64,000 nt of DNA from Bradyrhizobium sp. CSA207 (GCF_029051685.1 NZ_JAACFT010000005.1:1-64000); one strand, 5' to 3'. Numbered from the stretch's first letter, positions 51,458-60,933 are shown. Made by a program: numbers and translations. Notes: generated from the sequence alone by a model not told the origin.

Positions 51458-51835
51458 ATGTTACGCAGGATGATCATGGCGGCACTGGCCGTGGCGGCGG
51501 TCGGGCTGTCGGCGCCGCAGGCGGCCCAGGCGCGAGGGTTTGGACATGGTGGTGGCTTCCACGGCGGCTGGGGCGGCGGCGGCTGGGGGCATGGCCATTG
51601 GCATGGCGGCGGCTTCTGGCCCGGCGTCGCGCTCGGCGCAGGTCTTGGTGCAGGTCTTGCCGGGGCGGGCTACTACGGCGGCTATGGTTATTACGGCTAC
51701 GCCTCCCCCTACTACGGCGATCCCTACTATTATGGTACCGGCTACGATGGTGGTTATGGCGGCTGCTACGTCGTGCGCAAGCGCGTGATGACACCTTCGG
51801 GATGGCGAATCCGCCGCGTCGACGTCTGCGAGTGA
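51458..51835 (+). CDS. Secreted Gly/Tyr/His-rich protein
   Basis: 125 residues. A signal peptide (MIMAALAVAAVGLSAPQAAQA) precedes a mature part dominated by Gly, His, Trp and Tyr (FGHGGGFHGGWGGGGWGHGH, later YYGGYGYYGYASPYYG). A hydrophobic Gly zipper-like run (GVALGAGLGAGLAGAG) lies between them. The C-terminus (CYVVRKRVMTPSGWRIRRVDVC) is a conserved two-cysteine tail. A GGAGG ribosome site lies eight bases before ATG 51458. Similar proteins are common in Bradyrhizobium. Confidence 0.7.
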   Translation: MLRRMIMAALAVAAVGLSAPQAAQARGFGHGGGFHGGWGGGGWGHGHWHGGGFWPGVALGAGLGAGLAGAGYYGGYGYYGYASPYYGDPYYYGTGYDGGYGGCYVVRKRVMTPSGWRIRRVDVCE

Positions 51836-51866
51836 GGCGGAAGCGCCGGCTGTACCAGCAAAAAAC

Positions 51867-51900
51867 AAGGCCGTTGACGCAGTATACCGTCAACGACCTT
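51867..51900 (+). terminator. Hairpin after the Gly-rich protein gene
   Basis: A 13-bp stem with one mismatch, AAGGCCGTTGACG and CGTCAACGACCTT, encloses an eight-base loop. It lies about 30 bases after the stop codon and has an A run just before it, but no T run follows on the plus strand; on the minus strand the A run would read as T's. Confidence 0.5.
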
Positions 51901-52027
51901 GCCAGCCCCGGATATTGAAATCGGCTCACGCCATCCGGTGAACCCGAGCATCGCTCGGAATTATGCGGGTGAATGTGATCCAGTTCACAAGTCGAAAAAT
52001 TAAACGCGACGCGGGTCAGCCGCGCGA

Positions 52028-52516
52028 CTAGCTCTGCTTGCGCACACTCGCGTGGACGCGGTGGCGCGCCGGTTTCCTGCGGGTAACCGAGGGGGCCTCG
52101 GCCTCGGTGGCCCGGGCGCTGGCAAAGGATTGCCGCAGGCCATCGATGGACTCGTTCAGGGTTGCAACCTGCTCCGAGAGGCGCTTGGTGTCGGCCTGCT
52201 GCAATGCGAGCAGCCGCTTCATCGCCTGGAGCTGGTCCTGCACGACCTGGAGCTGATCGATCGATTCCTGCTGGGTCGCCTCCAGCCCCTTGGTTTTCTC
52301 GACGAGCTGCTCGGACGCCTGCGCGGTGCGGGCCTGAAGCTGCCGTGACGCCGCCACCCGATCGCTCTCCGGCGCGCTGCCGGTGTAGGCACGCCAGATC
52401 GCGATCGAGGTCACGCCGGCGATCAGGAGCAGGAGGACCGCGGCGGTCAGCGCGATAGGCTGGGCACCGAGACGGGCGAACGGATTGGAGGACGTATCCT
52501 CTGCGAGATCGATCAT
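52028..52516 (-). CDS. Membrane-anchored coiled-coil protein
   Basis: 162 residues from MIDLAEDTSSNPFARLG. One membrane segment (IALTAAVLLLLIAGVTSIAIW) is followed by a long coiled coil (about 50-140) rich in Gln, Leu and Glu, and an Arg/His-rich C-terminal tail (TRRKPARHRVHASVRKQ). The frame opens at 52729, but that leader would be unstructured and Arg-rich. No family is recognised. Confidence 0.6.
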   Translation of the reverse strand: MIDLAEDTSSNPFARLGAQPIALTAAVLLLLIAGVTSIAIWRAYTGSAPESDRVAASRQLQARTAQASEQLVEKTKGLEATQQESIDQLQVVQDQLQAMKRLLALQQADTKRLSEQVATLNESIDGLRQSFASARATEAEAPSVTRRKPARHRVHASVRKQS

Positions 52517-52813
52517 CGCTGACAAAGCCCAAATTGAAACTTGGAAAGTGGCGAAGACCGGCAATCCCCAAGGGCGGCCGGGACGTCTCGAAAACGTTAC
52601 GTTTCGGCAAGGAATGGGACCAAAAAGAGGCCGATGGCCGAAAAAGCGTAGCCTGCCTCGTCCCGGCGACCGGAAATCCGGGGATTGGCGCCTGGTTCGC
52701 CAAAATCGCGCTCGTTCCGAATTCGGCATGTGCGCGAGCAGGGCTGCGCCACCGCGATCACACGTCGCGCAGCTTGGACCGTGATGTGACAGCCCCGGAA
52801 TTCGCCGCGATAA

Positions 52814-53005
52814 CTAGGGGCGAATGGCCTTCATCGTGGGCTGGATCGTGAGACGATAGGCGACAAGAGCGCTGCCGTCGAATGTCTCCAGCACCTCGCC
52901 ACAAGCAGGACATCGATAATCGCCCTTCGTCCCCGGCTGTGTCGCCAACTCGAGCCGGCGGAAGCCTGCACCGCAGGCGGAACAGGTCACATCGTTCTTC
53001 TTCAT
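52814..53005 (-). CDS. Small zinc-ribbon protein
   Basis: 63 residues from MKKNDVTCSACGAGFRRLEL. Two CxxC knuckles (CSAC and CPAC) about 30 residues apart form a rubredoxin-like zinc ribbon. A GGGGG run before the ATG at 53005 acts as ribosome site. Its role is unknown. Confidence 0.65.
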   Translation of the reverse strand: MKKNDVTCSACGAGFRRLELATQPGTKGDYRCPACGEVLETFDGSALVAYRLTIQPTMKAIRP

Positions 53006-53116
53006 GGAACCCCCGTAAAATCGGTGGGCGTTACTCATACCAACGGTTGGGGCGAAACTTGGGTTGCGCGGATCGAGGACCGAAAAACAATCTTGTTGCA
53101 GCCTGATCGGCGCGGC

Positions 53117-53860
53117 TCAGGGTTGGAACGGCGACAACAACCCGGCATAGGTCTTTGCCCTCGGCGCTGCGTAAGGGCCGAGGCGGGACGTCTTCAGCCC
53201 CAGCCGCACCAGTCCTTCCGCAAGCGTCACCGCGGCGGCGACGCCGTCGACCACGGGCAGGCCGTGCTTGTCTGCGAGTTCGGCGGCAAGATCAGCCATG
53301 CCGGCGCAGCCGAGTACGATGGCCTCTGCACGGTCGTCGCGGATTGCAGCGGTGATCTCCGCAGAGATATTGTCGAGCGCCTCGACATTGCGCTCCTCGA
53401 GCGCCAGCACCGGCACCTCGGCGGCACGCACACGGGCGCAGCGCTCGGCCAGGCCGTACTTCTTCAGATTGTGCTCGATCGGCACGATCGAGACACTGAG
53501 CGTCGTCACCACCGCAAAGCGCGCCGCGATCAGGCTCGCGATGTGGAAGGCGGCTTCGCCGATGCCGATCACCGGCGCCTTGGCGGCGGCGCGCGCCGCG
53601 TCGAGGCCGGTGTCGTCGAAGCAGGCGATGATGTGGGCGTCGGCGCCGTCTCGGTCGGCCTCGCGGATGCAGCCGAGCATGCCGGGAACCGCAAAGGCCT
53701 CATCGTAAAAGCCCTCGATCGTGACCGGGCCCATCGTCGGCTGGCGCGCATCGATCGCGGTGCCGGGCCGCGCGGTCGCGCGCGCCGCAGCGGCGATCTT
53801 TGCCGTCATCGTCACAGTGGTATTGGGGTTGACGACGTGAAGTCGCATCGGTTCAGACAA
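53117..53860 (-). CDS. Aspartate/glutamate/hydantoin racemase family protein
   Basis: 247 residues. Opens RLHVVNPNTTVTMTAKIA, the strand-turn of the Asp/Glu/hydantoin racemase family. The first catalytic Cys lies in HIIACFDDTGLD near residue 82 and the second in IVLGCAGMADL near 185, so both acid/base cysteines are present. Its start overlaps the end of the permease gene by eight bases, so it is the last gene of the ABC operon. Hydantoin or allantoin-type substrates are possible. Confidence 0.8.
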   Translation of the reverse strand: MSEPMRLHVVNPNTTVTMTAKIAAAARATARPGTAIDARQPTMGPVTIEGFYDEAFAVPGMLGCIREADRDGADAHIIACFDDTGLDAARAAAKAPVIGIGEAAFHIASLIAARFAVVTTLSVSIVPIEHNLKKYGLAERCARVRAAEVPVLALEERNVEALDNISAEITAAIRDDRAEAIVLGCAGMADLAAELADKHGLPVVDGVAAAVTLAEGLVRLGLKTSRLGPYAAPRAKTYAGLLSPFQP

Positions 53861-54731
53861 GTCCCTTGCCGGCGTCCGAGCCCTTGGCCGCCTGCCGCTT
53901 GTTCAGCATGTGGATGGTGCCGAGCGCCAGAGTGATTACCGCGAACGACACCGCCGAGATCACGGTACCCAGCGCATAGATGTCCGGGTTCGTCACGGTG
54001 GTGGTGAGGCCCTGGAGGTCGAGCGGCAATGTATTCACCGCTCCGATCGCCTGGCTGGAGCGCGCCAGTTCGTCCCACGACAGCGTGAAGCCGAACAGCC
54101 CGATGCCGATTACGGAAGGCAGGATGATCGGCAACACGACATGACGGAAGGCCTGCCACGGCGTCGCACCGAGATCGCGCGCGGCTTCCTCCAGGCGCGG
54201 ATCGAAGCGGTTGAAGATCGCAAACATGATGAGCAAGCCGAATGGCAGCGTCCAGGTCAGATGTGCGCCGAGCCCTGAGGTCAGCAGGCCCATCGATGTC
54301 TCGAAGTTCTCGTTGAAATAGCCCTTGATCAGGTCGTCGATGATGCGAAATTCGAGCGAGATACCGAGCGAGGTGATGATCGAGGGAACGATGAGGCTCG
54401 CGATCGCCGAATAGAACAGGATGCTCTGCGCCTTGAATTTCCTGCGGAAAGCCATGCCGGCGGCGACCGACAGCACGACGGTGACGGCCATTACGACAAG
54501 GCCGAGCAGCAGCGAGCGGCGGAAGGCGGCTCCGAGATCGACGATGCCGGTGCCCTGGAACAGTTTTGACAGCCAGTAGGTCGACACTCCGTTCATCGGA
54601 AAGGTGAGGCCGCCCTGCGGTCCCTGGAACGACAGGATGTAGATTGCGATCATCGGCCCGTAGAGGAACAGCACATAGGCCGCGAAGAAGATCGCGAGAA
54701 CATAGAAGCTGCGCGGGCGGCCCTCCGTCAT
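53853..54731 (-). CDS. ABC transporter permease, PotC-like
   Basis: 292 residues with six membrane segments. The EAA loop, which docks on the ATPase, is LEEAARDLGATPWQAFRHVVLPII near residue 180. This is the second permease of a spermidine/putrescine-type importer. It starts three bases after the stop of the first permease and overlaps the racemase gene at its end. Confidence 0.85.
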   Translation of the reverse strand: MTEGRPRSFYVLAIFFAAYVLFLYGPMIAIYILSFQGPQGGLTFPMNGVSTYWLSKLFQGTGIVDLGAAFRRSLLLGLVVMAVTVVLSVAAGMAFRRKFKAQSILFYSAIASLIVPSIITSLGISLEFRIIDDLIKGYFNENFETSMGLLTSGLGAHLTWTLPFGLLIMFAIFNRFDPRLEEAARDLGATPWQAFRHVVLPIILPSVIGIGLFGFTLSWDELARSSQAIGAVNTLPLDLQGLTTTVTNPDIYALGTVISAVSFAVITLALGTIHMLNKRQAAKGSDAGKGLV

Positions 54732-54734
54732 CGT

Positions 54735-55694
54735 CTAGAGCTCCTTCCTGATGTCGACGATGCGCGACATCATGGTGATGATCAGGAAGGTGATCGCGAG
54801 CAGGATCACGGCATTTGCTGCGGCCGCCGGGAATTGCAGCGCGTTCACCCGCGTCTCGATGATCTTGCCGGCGGCGGCGATCTGCTGGCCGCCCATCACG
54901 CCGATGGTGATGAAATCGCCCATCACGATGGTGATGACGAAGATCGAGCCGATCACGATGCCGGGCTTGGCCAGCGGAATGACGACGTTGACCAGCGTCT
55001 GGGAGCCGCTCGCTCCGGCGTCATAGGCCGCCTCGATCAGCGCTTTGTCGATGCGCACCATCGAGTTGAAGATCGGCACCACCATGAAAAAGGTGAACAG
55101 GTGCACCAGCGCCAGCACCACGGAGAATTCGGAGAACAGCAGCCATTCCAGCGGTTGGTTGATCAGCCCGGTCTTGACCAGTCCGGAGTTCACCAGGCCG
55201 TTGCGTCCCAGCAGCGGGATCCAGGCGATCATGCGGATGACGTTGGAGGTCCAGAACGGGATCGTGCAGAGCAGCGACAGTCCCATCTGCCAGGTCTTGG
55301 ACTTGACGTGAAAGGCGAGGAAGTAGGCGACCCAGAAGCCGACGAACAGCGTGATCGCCCAGACCAGGAAGCACAGCTTCAGCGTCATTACGTAAGTTCG
55401 CCCGATCGTGCAGAGATCTGGGAGCTGCGCGATGCATCCTTCGAACGTGTCGGTGTAGCCGCGGCCGGAGAAGGCCGGCAGCAACTGGTATTCGTTGTAA
55501 TCCCAGAACGAGACGATGACGACGAAGACCAGCGGAATCAGGAAGAAGGCGAGAAACACCAGCATCATCGGCCCGGCCTGTAGCCAGGAGACGAAGGAAG
55601 GCGACAGGCGCGCCGGTTTGGTCCGGCGCGCCGTGCCCGATCCCCGGACGAGGTCCGGGGATGCCTGTTGCAGGATGTCCTCCGACGTATCCAT
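54735..55694 (-). CDS. ABC transporter permease, PotB-like
   Basis: 319 residues from MDTSEDILQQ. Six membrane segments, starting GPMMLVFLAFFLIPLVFVVI, and an EAA loop LIEAAYDAGASGSQTLVNVVIPL near residue 235. The start overlaps the stop of the binding-protein gene as TGATG, which supports coupled translation. The frame extends upstream to 55889 but runs through the binding-protein gene. Confidence 0.85.
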   Translation of the reverse strand: MDTSEDILQQASPDLVRGSGTARRTKPARLSPSFVSWLQAGPMMLVFLAFFLIPLVFVVIVSFWDYNEYQLLPAFSGRGYTDTFEGCIAQLPDLCTIGRTYVMTLKLCFLVWAITLFVGFWVAYFLAFHVKSKTWQMGLSLLCTIPFWTSNVIRMIAWIPLLGRNGLVNSGLVKTGLINQPLEWLLFSEFSVVLALVHLFTFFMVVPIFNSMVRIDKALIEAAYDAGASGSQTLVNVVIPLAKPGIVIGSIFVITIVMGDFITIGVMGGQQIAAAGKIIETRVNALQFPAAAANAVILLAITFLIITMMSRIVDIRKEL

Positions 55695-56983
55695 CACGCG
55701 GCGATGAACTCGTTCCACTTGCGGACCATGTAGTCGTTCTCGTCCATCACGGCGTTCCAGCAGGCAACGCCGCCCATGCGGTCCTCGTAGGAGCCGCCGT
55801 CGCGCACCGCACCGGCCTTCTCCAACAGCGAGCCGTCGGGCGCCTTGATGTCCTTCTCGGCCGGCTTGCCTTCCATCCAGTAGGCCCATTCGTAGGGCTC
55901 CATATGCGCCTTCGCGGTGGAGAGCACGGCGGAGTAGTAGCCCTGGCGGTTGAGATAGGCGCCGGCATAGCCGGACAGGAACCAGTTGACGAATTCATAG
56001 GCCCATTCGAGCTTGGCGCCCGACACGCCCTTGGAGACGCAGAAGCCCGAGGCCCAGGAGCGGTAGCCTTCCTTGAGCGGCTGGAAGGTGCAGGCAATCC
56101 CCATCGAGCGCACCTTGGTCACCGCAGGCGACCACATCGACTGGATCACCGTTTCGCCCGAGGCCATCAGGTTGACGCTCTCATTGAAGTCCTTCCAGAA
56201 CGCGCGGAACTGGCCGGCCTTCTTGGCCTCGGTCATCACCTTCATGGTGAGATCGATCTCTTCCTTGGTCATGTTGCCCTTGTCGGCATATTTGTACTTG
56301 CCGGTGGCTTCCACGACCATCGCGGCGTCCATGATGCCGATCGAAGGGATGTTGAGGATCGAGGCCTTGCCCTTGAATTCAGGGTTGAGCAGTTCAGCCC
56401 AGGAGCTGATCGGGCGCTTGATGATGTCGGGACGGATGCCGAGCGTGTCGGCGTTGTAGACGGTCGGGATCAGCGTAACGAATTCGGTCGCGGTCTTGGA
56501 GAAGGTCTTGGAGTCCTTGCCCTCGAGATAGAGCACCTTCCAGGGCGCGGTGCCCTGGTTGCCGATCTTCTTGCCGCCGGGCGTCTCGCCCTTGGTGAAG
56601 ACCGGCGTGATGTTGCCGAATTCCTTGATCTTCTTGGCGTCGAGGGCAAGGATGTTGCCGGACGGCACCAGCTTCTTCAGCGAGAAATATTCGGTGTCCA
56701 GCACGTCGAAGGAGTTCGGCTGGGTCATCACGCGCTTGGTGACGTCGTCGGTGGTCGCGGTGATGTATTCGATCTTGATGCCGGTGTCCTTCAAGCACTG
56801 TTTCGAGATCTCGTCGCCTTCGTTCACGGCCGTGCCGAGATAGCGCAGCACTTTCGTCTCAGCCGACATCACATAGGGAAAGCCGGTGATGGCGCCGGAG
56901 CCGGCGGCAAGGCCGGCGAGACCCGCGGTGCTCTTGAGTAGCGTACGGCGGCTGACGCCGGTCTTCCCAGTGGTCTTGGTCAT
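55694..56983 (-). CDS. Polyamine-type ABC substrate-binding protein
   Basis: 429 residues. The N-terminus carries a twin-arginine-like signal (SRRTLLKSTAGLAGLAAG). The mature part is a type 2 periplasmic binding fold: LRYLGTAVNEGDEISKQCLKD, then IEYITATTDDVTKRV. The C-terminal part includes EWAYEFVNWFLSG. It resembles PotD/PotF-type proteins, but the ligand cannot be read from the sequence. ATG 56983 has GAGGAG upstream and gives the best signal peptide. Confidence 0.85.
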   Translation of the reverse strand: MTKTTGKTGVSRRTLLKSTAGLAGLAAGSGAITGFPYVMSAETKVLRYLGTAVNEGDEISKQCLKDTGIKIEYITATTDDVTKRVMTQPNSFDVLDTEYFSLKKLVPSGNILALDAKKIKEFGNITPVFTKGETPGGKKIGNQGTAPWKVLYLEGKDSKTFSKTATEFVTLIPTVYNADTLGIRPDIIKRPISSWAELLNPEFKGKASILNIPSIGIMDAAMVVEATGKYKYADKGNMTKEEIDLTMKVMTEAKKAGQFRAFWKDFNESVNLMASGETVIQSMWSPAVTKVRSMGIACTFQPLKEGYRSWASGFCVSKGVSGAKLEWAYEFVNWFLSGYAGAYLNRQGYYSAVLSTAKAHMEPYEWAYWMEGKPAEKDIKAPDGSLLEKAGAVRDGGSYEDRMGGVACWNAVMDENDYMVRKWNEFIAA

Positions 56984-57025
56984 ATCGATCACTCCTCTGT
57001 TGCACATTCTCAGAAACGGCGGGCG

Positions 57026-58012
57026 CTATTGCAGGCGCTGCGCCTTGGCAGGATCCCAGGTGGCCAGCACGCGATCGCCCGGACGGAACGGGTGGACGTC
57101 GAAGGCGGCCTCGGGAAGGTGGGAGAACAGGGCGGTGCCGTCGTCGAGCGTGAGCGAGACGGCAATATAGGAGCCCTGGTACTCGGTCTGGGTCAGCAGC
57201 GCCGGCGCGCCGTACACGCCTTCGACAAACGGCAAGATGCCGAGCTGATCGGCGCGCACGGCAATGAGCTGGCCGGCATCGCTGAGCACGTTGTGGCCGC
57301 CGATGAAACGCGCCACGAATTCGGTGCGGGGATGGTGAAAGATGTCGCGTGCCGAGCCCTGCTGCTCGATCTTGCCGTGGTTCATCACCACGATGTGGTC
57401 GGCGAGCGCCATCGCCTCTTCCTGGCCGTGGGTGACCTGGATGAAGCTGATGCCAAGCTCGCGCTGGAGCCGCTTCAGCTCGCCGCGCATCCTGACGCGC
57501 AGGAACGGATCGAGCGCGGACAGCGGCTCGTCGAGCAGGAGGATCTGCGGCTCGGTAATCAGCGCACGGGCGAGCGCGACGCGCTGCTGCTGGCCGCCGG
57601 AAAGCTGCGCCGGCAGCCGCGCGGCATAGGGGGTCATCGCCACCAGCTCGAGCAGCTCGCCGGCCTTCCGGTGTCGCGTCTTGCGATCGATGCCGCGCAT
57701 CTTCAGTGCGAAGGCGACGTTGTCGATCACCGTGAGGTGCGGGAACAGCGCATAGGACTGGAACATCATCGCCGTGCCGCGTTCAGCCGGAGGCAGATCG
57801 GTGACGTTCTGTGGGCCGAGGATGATGTCGCCCTCGCTGACCGCCTCGTGGCCGGCGATCATGCGCAGGGTCGAGGTCTTGCCGCAGCCGGAGGGACCGA
57901 GCAGGCAGCAATAGGTACCGGCGGGGATTTTCAGGTTGACGTTGTCGACCGCCAGCGTCGTGTCGTAGCGCTTGGTGACGGCGACCAGTTCGAGGGTGGC
58001 GGGAGTGGCCAT
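57026..58012 (-). CDS. ABC transporter ATPase, PotA-like
   Basis: 328 residues from MATPATLELVAVTKRYDT. Walker A LLGPSGCGKTSTLR, signature LSGGQQQRVALARAL, Walker B ILLLDEPLSALDP and the H-loop VTHGQEEAMALAD are all present. The C-terminal 90 residues form the TOBE-like regulatory domain typical of PotA/MalK. It is the first gene of the five-gene operon and faces the GntR regulator. Confidence 0.9.
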   Translation of the reverse strand: MATPATLELVAVTKRYDTTLAVDNVNLKIPAGTYCCLLGPSGCGKTSTLRMIAGHEAVSEGDIILGPQNVTDLPPAERGTAMMFQSYALFPHLTVIDNVAFALKMRGIDRKTRHRKAGELLELVAMTPYAARLPAQLSGGQQQRVALARALITEPQILLLDEPLSALDPFLRVRMRGELKRLQRELGISFIQVTHGQEEAMALADHIVVMNHGKIEQQGSARDIFHHPRTEFVARFIGGHNVLSDAGQLIAVRADQLGILPFVEGVYGAPALLTQTEYQGSYIAVSLTLDDGTALFSHLPEAAFDVHPFRPGDRVLATWDPAKAQRLQ

Positions 58013-58174
58013 GGCGTGTCCGAGGCGAGGGCGATGCGTCGCCTCTCTCCGCAAGGTCCATGCCAATTGCCCATGGCCGGCCAAATTCTCAAACAGTGCA
58101 GCGGAGTCAGATCGTTAGATCGAATTCGGCGCAATTGAGCGGCTCGTCGCTTTCGCAGTTGCGTGCACACAAAA

Positions 58175-58216
58175 CAGGCGAAGATTGTATAAAGTTTCGC
58201 CTGTGATTGGATACAG
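58175..58216. promoter_or_regulatory. Candidate GntR operator pair
   Basis: GATTGTATAAAG (58183-58194) and GATTGGATACAG (58205-58216) are identical at ten of twelve positions and lie 22 bases apart, two helical turns. Their core resembles TTGTATACAA-type sites of FCD-GntR regulators. The first is enclosed by the perfect inverted arms CAGGCGAA and TTCGCCTG (58175-58203). They lie between the divergent ABC operon and the GntR gene. Confidence 0.5.
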
Positions 58217-58265
58217 CTGGTCGATTACCATTTGCGGTGACCTTTGCCGATTGAGCCTCTCGTCC

Positions 58266-58973
58266 ATGGCCGCCAAGACTCGACCGAAGCCCGACACGCC
58301 GGACGCGAGCGATCGCGTCAGCCGGATCCGGGAGGGCGTGACCGCCGCGATCCTCGAGCATCGCCTCCTGCCTGGCACGAAGCTCGGCGAGGACGAGATC
58401 GGCGAGATCTATGGCGCGAGCCGCACATTGGTGCGTACCGCGCTGCAGCAGCTCGTGCACGAAGGGATCGTCAGCATCGAAAAGAACCGCGGTGCCTTTG
58501 TGGCACGCCCCACACCCGCCGACGCGCGCGAAGTGTTCGAGGCGCGGCGGCTGATCGAGCCCACGATCGTCGATCGCGCCTGTGAAGCGGTTTCGCCGGC
58601 CTGGCTCGATCGCCTCCGCCACCATCTCGCAGAAGAGCGCGAGGCAGAATTGCGCGGCGACGCCCGCGCCTCGGTCCGGCTCTCCGGCGAGTTTCACCGC
58701 CTCGTCGCCGAGATGTCCGGCCACAGCATCTATCTCGGGTTCCTGAAAGAGCTGATCGCGCGCTCCTCGCTCATCATCCTGCTCTACCGCCGTCACGACA
58801 CGCCGGCCTGCGGCACCGATCATCATGCCGGGATCGTCGCCGCGATCCGCAAGCGCGACAAGGCGGCCGCACGCGCGCAGATGCTGTCGCATCTGACCGA
58901 GATCGAGGCCGAGCTGTTCCTGAAAGATCCCGCCGCCGACGAGACGCGGCTTGCGGACGTGCTCGGCGCCTGA
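58266..58973 (+). CDS. GntR-family transcriptional regulator, FCD type
   Basis: 235 residues. The N-terminal winged helix reads LLPGTKLGEDEIGEIYGASRTLVRTALQQLVHEGIV, with the wing FVARPT. The C-terminal FCD domain has the metal-ligand positions in SGEFHRLVAE and DHHAGIVAAI. It is divergent from the ABC transporter operon and probably controls it in response to the transported compound. ATG 58266 was chosen over 58185 because the family N-terminus starts here. Confidence 0.87.
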   Translation: MAAKTRPKPDTPDASDRVSRIREGVTAAILEHRLLPGTKLGEDEIGEIYGASRTLVRTALQQLVHEGIVSIEKNRGAFVARPTPADAREVFEARRLIEPTIVDRACEAVSPAWLDRLRHHLAEEREAELRGDARASVRLSGEFHRLVAEMSGHSIYLGFLKELIARSSLIILLYRRHDTPACGTDHHAGIVAAIRKRDKAAARAQMLSHLTEIEAELFLKDPAADETRLADVLGA

Positions 58974-59026
58974 CACGCGCGGCTCGCGAGCCGTCAGGAA
59001 ACTCCGCGGCGGAGCTGAGATCTGCG

Positions 59027-59254
59027 TCAACCGCCAAGTTCGGTTTCGGCAGCGAACTGTCCGTCAGGTGTAATCTCGTATTCGCCGCCTCGCGCTATCA
59101 GCCATCCGGACCTGACCATCTCCCGCGCAAGTTGCACGGAGCAGATCGGGTGGTTTCCCCCAGGGTAATACAGCCTGTCATTTCGGACCAACAGGTGACC
59201 GTACAGCTGAGCCTGGCGCAGTGCCCTGCGCATCCCGGGCGATGGACTTTTCAT
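59027..59254 (-). CDS. Small hypothetical protein
   Basis: 75 residues: a basic helix (MRRALRQAQLYGHLLVRNDR), a strand, then a helix (SVQLAREMVRSGWL) and a beta hairpin (GGEYEITPDGQFAAE). The layout resembles a winged-helix fold. It lies alone between the GntR gene and the divergent FAD/Rieske gene. Confidence 0.5.
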   Translation of the reverse strand: MKSPSPGMRRALRQAQLYGHLLVRNDRLYYPGGNHPICSVQLAREMVRSGWLIARGGEYEITPDGQFAAETELGG

Positions 59255-59385
59255 ATCCGTTCAAGCGCGAGCACGATGAAGGTTCCTAAAGGTCGCTGCG
59301 GCCCTCAATGACATCTCCTCAACAGGCGGGGTGAATAGGAACCCTGCAAGCTGCCGCATCGTTTGTTCTCTCTAGGAACAATGTC

Positions 59386-60933
59386 ATGAACGTACGAGAC
59401 GAGCACACCCGATCGCCCTGGATGGATGTTTTGGTCGCCGATGCTCCGGCGCTATCGAGCACGGTGGCCACAGACGTCGCGGTCATTGGCTCCGGAATTG
59501 CCGGGCTGTCGGTCGCCTATGAGCTCGCCAGTCGTGGACGTTCGGTCGTGGTGCTGGATCGCGGCCGCATTGGCAGCGGGATGACGGCGCGCACCACCGC
59601 GCATCTGGCGACGGCGCTCGACGACGGCTACGACGAACTGGTCAGGGTGCGCGGCTCTGATTGTGCGCGTCACTACTATCAGAGCGTTGCAGCCGCGATT
59701 GATCGCGCCGAGGCCATTCAGCGCGCCGAGCGCATCGATTGCAATTTTCGGCGGGTGGACGGTTACTGGGTACTTGCGCCCGAGACGCCCGCATCCGAGC
59801 TCGACGAGGAACTGAATTGCTGCCGCAAGCTCGAGATTCCCGTCGAAGTCCGCATCGAGCCGACCCCGTTCCATGCCGAAGGTCAGGTGCGTTCGTTGCG
59901 CTTTGCGCGCCAGGCCCGTCTGCATCCGACCAAATATCTCGCCGGTCTCGCGGGCGCGCTTCAGGACCGGGGAGCGCGGCTCTACGCCGACACCTGTGTC
60001 GAAGGCATCCGCCAGCAGCATGGCGACATGGTCGTGACGACCACCTCAGGCCACGAGGTGCGTGCGGCCGACGTGGTGGTCGCGACGAACTCGCCTGTCA
60101 ACGTGCAGGTGGCGATCCATACCAAGCAAGCGCCTTACCGCACCTACGCGCTCGCCGCCAAGATCCCGGCCGGCGCGCTGGAGGATGCGCTCTATTGGGA
60201 CACACTCGATCCCTATCACTATGTCCGGCTGCAGCCGCTCTCTGCCGGCGAGAATCTCGTGATCATCGGCGGAGAAGATCATAAATCTGGCGAGGCGGAC
60301 GACGGCGCGCAGCGCCTTGCCGCGCTCGAACGCTGGGCGCGCGATCGTTTGCCGGACTTGCGCGAGGTTACTCATCGATGGTCAGGTCAGGTGCTGGAGC
60401 CCATCGATTTTGTCGGCTTCATTGGCCGCAGCCCCGGCGAGGAGCATCTCTTCATCGTTAGTGGTGATTCCGGGCAGGGCATCACCAATGGGCTTGTGGC
60501 CGGCATGTTGATTACGGATCTGATCACGACGGGCGCGAGCGCCTGGGAGGAGGTCTACGCCCCGTCACGGAAGATTCAGAAGCACATCGGTGAGTTCATC
60601 AGCGAGAACATCACTCCGCTGAAGAATCTTGCCGAATATCTTACAGCGAGCGAGATTGCGACCGTCGAACGGCTGCGGCCTGGAGAGGGGCGCCTTGTCC
60701 GCAGCGGCCTGAAAAAGATCGCCGCTTGCCGGGACCGGGGCGGAAATCTGCATTTGCATTCGGCAAGTTGCACTCATCTCGGTTGCGTTGTGCACTGGAA
60801 TTCGCTGGAGCAATGCTGGGATTGCCCGTGTCACGGCTCGCAGTTCGCGCCGGATGGCACCGCACTGAATGGCCCTGCGGTGTCACCGCTCGGCGGCGCC
60901 GAAAAACCGGCCGATCTTGAAGCCGCAGAGTGA
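59386..60933 (+). CDS. FAD-dependent oxidoreductase with C-terminal Rieske domain
   Basis: 515 residues. A DAO-type FAD fold (DVAVIGSGIAGLSVAYELASRG) at the N-terminus covers about 410 residues and ends with SGDSGQGITNGLVAG. The last 90 residues are a Rieske [2Fe-2S] domain with CTHLGC and CPCHGS. The fused Rieske centre probably passes electrons to or from the flavin. This family is widespread in Rhizobiales; the substrate is unknown. Confidence 0.85.
   Translation: MNVRDEHTRSPWMDVLVADAPALSSTVATDVAVIGSGIAGLSVAYELASRGRSVVVLDRGRIGSGMTARTTAHLATALDDGYDELVRVRGSDCARHYYQSVAAAIDRAEAIQRAERIDCNFRRVDGYWVLAPETPASELDEELNCCRKLEIPVEVRIEPTPFHAEGQVRSLRFARQARLHPTKYLAGLAGALQDRGARLYADTCVEGIRQQHGDMVVTTTSGHEVRAADVVVATNSPVNVQVAIHTKQAPYRTYALAAKIPAGALEDALYWDTLDPYHYVRLQPLSAGENLVIIGGEDHKSGEADDGAQRLAALERWARDRLPDLREVTHRWSGQVLEPIDFVGFIGRSPGEEHLFIVSGDSGQGITNGLVAGMLITDLITTGASAWEEVYAPSRKIQKHIGEFISENITPLKNLAEYLTASEIATVERLRPGEGRLVRSGLKKIAACRDRGGNLHLHSASCTHLGCVVHWNSLEQCWDCPCHGSQFAPDGTALNGPAVSPLGGAEKPADLEAAE

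Noticed and set aside
53024..58138. Long plus-strand open frames opposite the ABC transporter operon
   Set aside because: They are His/Arg/Gly-rich mirror frames of well-recognised minus-strand genes and have no motif or ribosome site.
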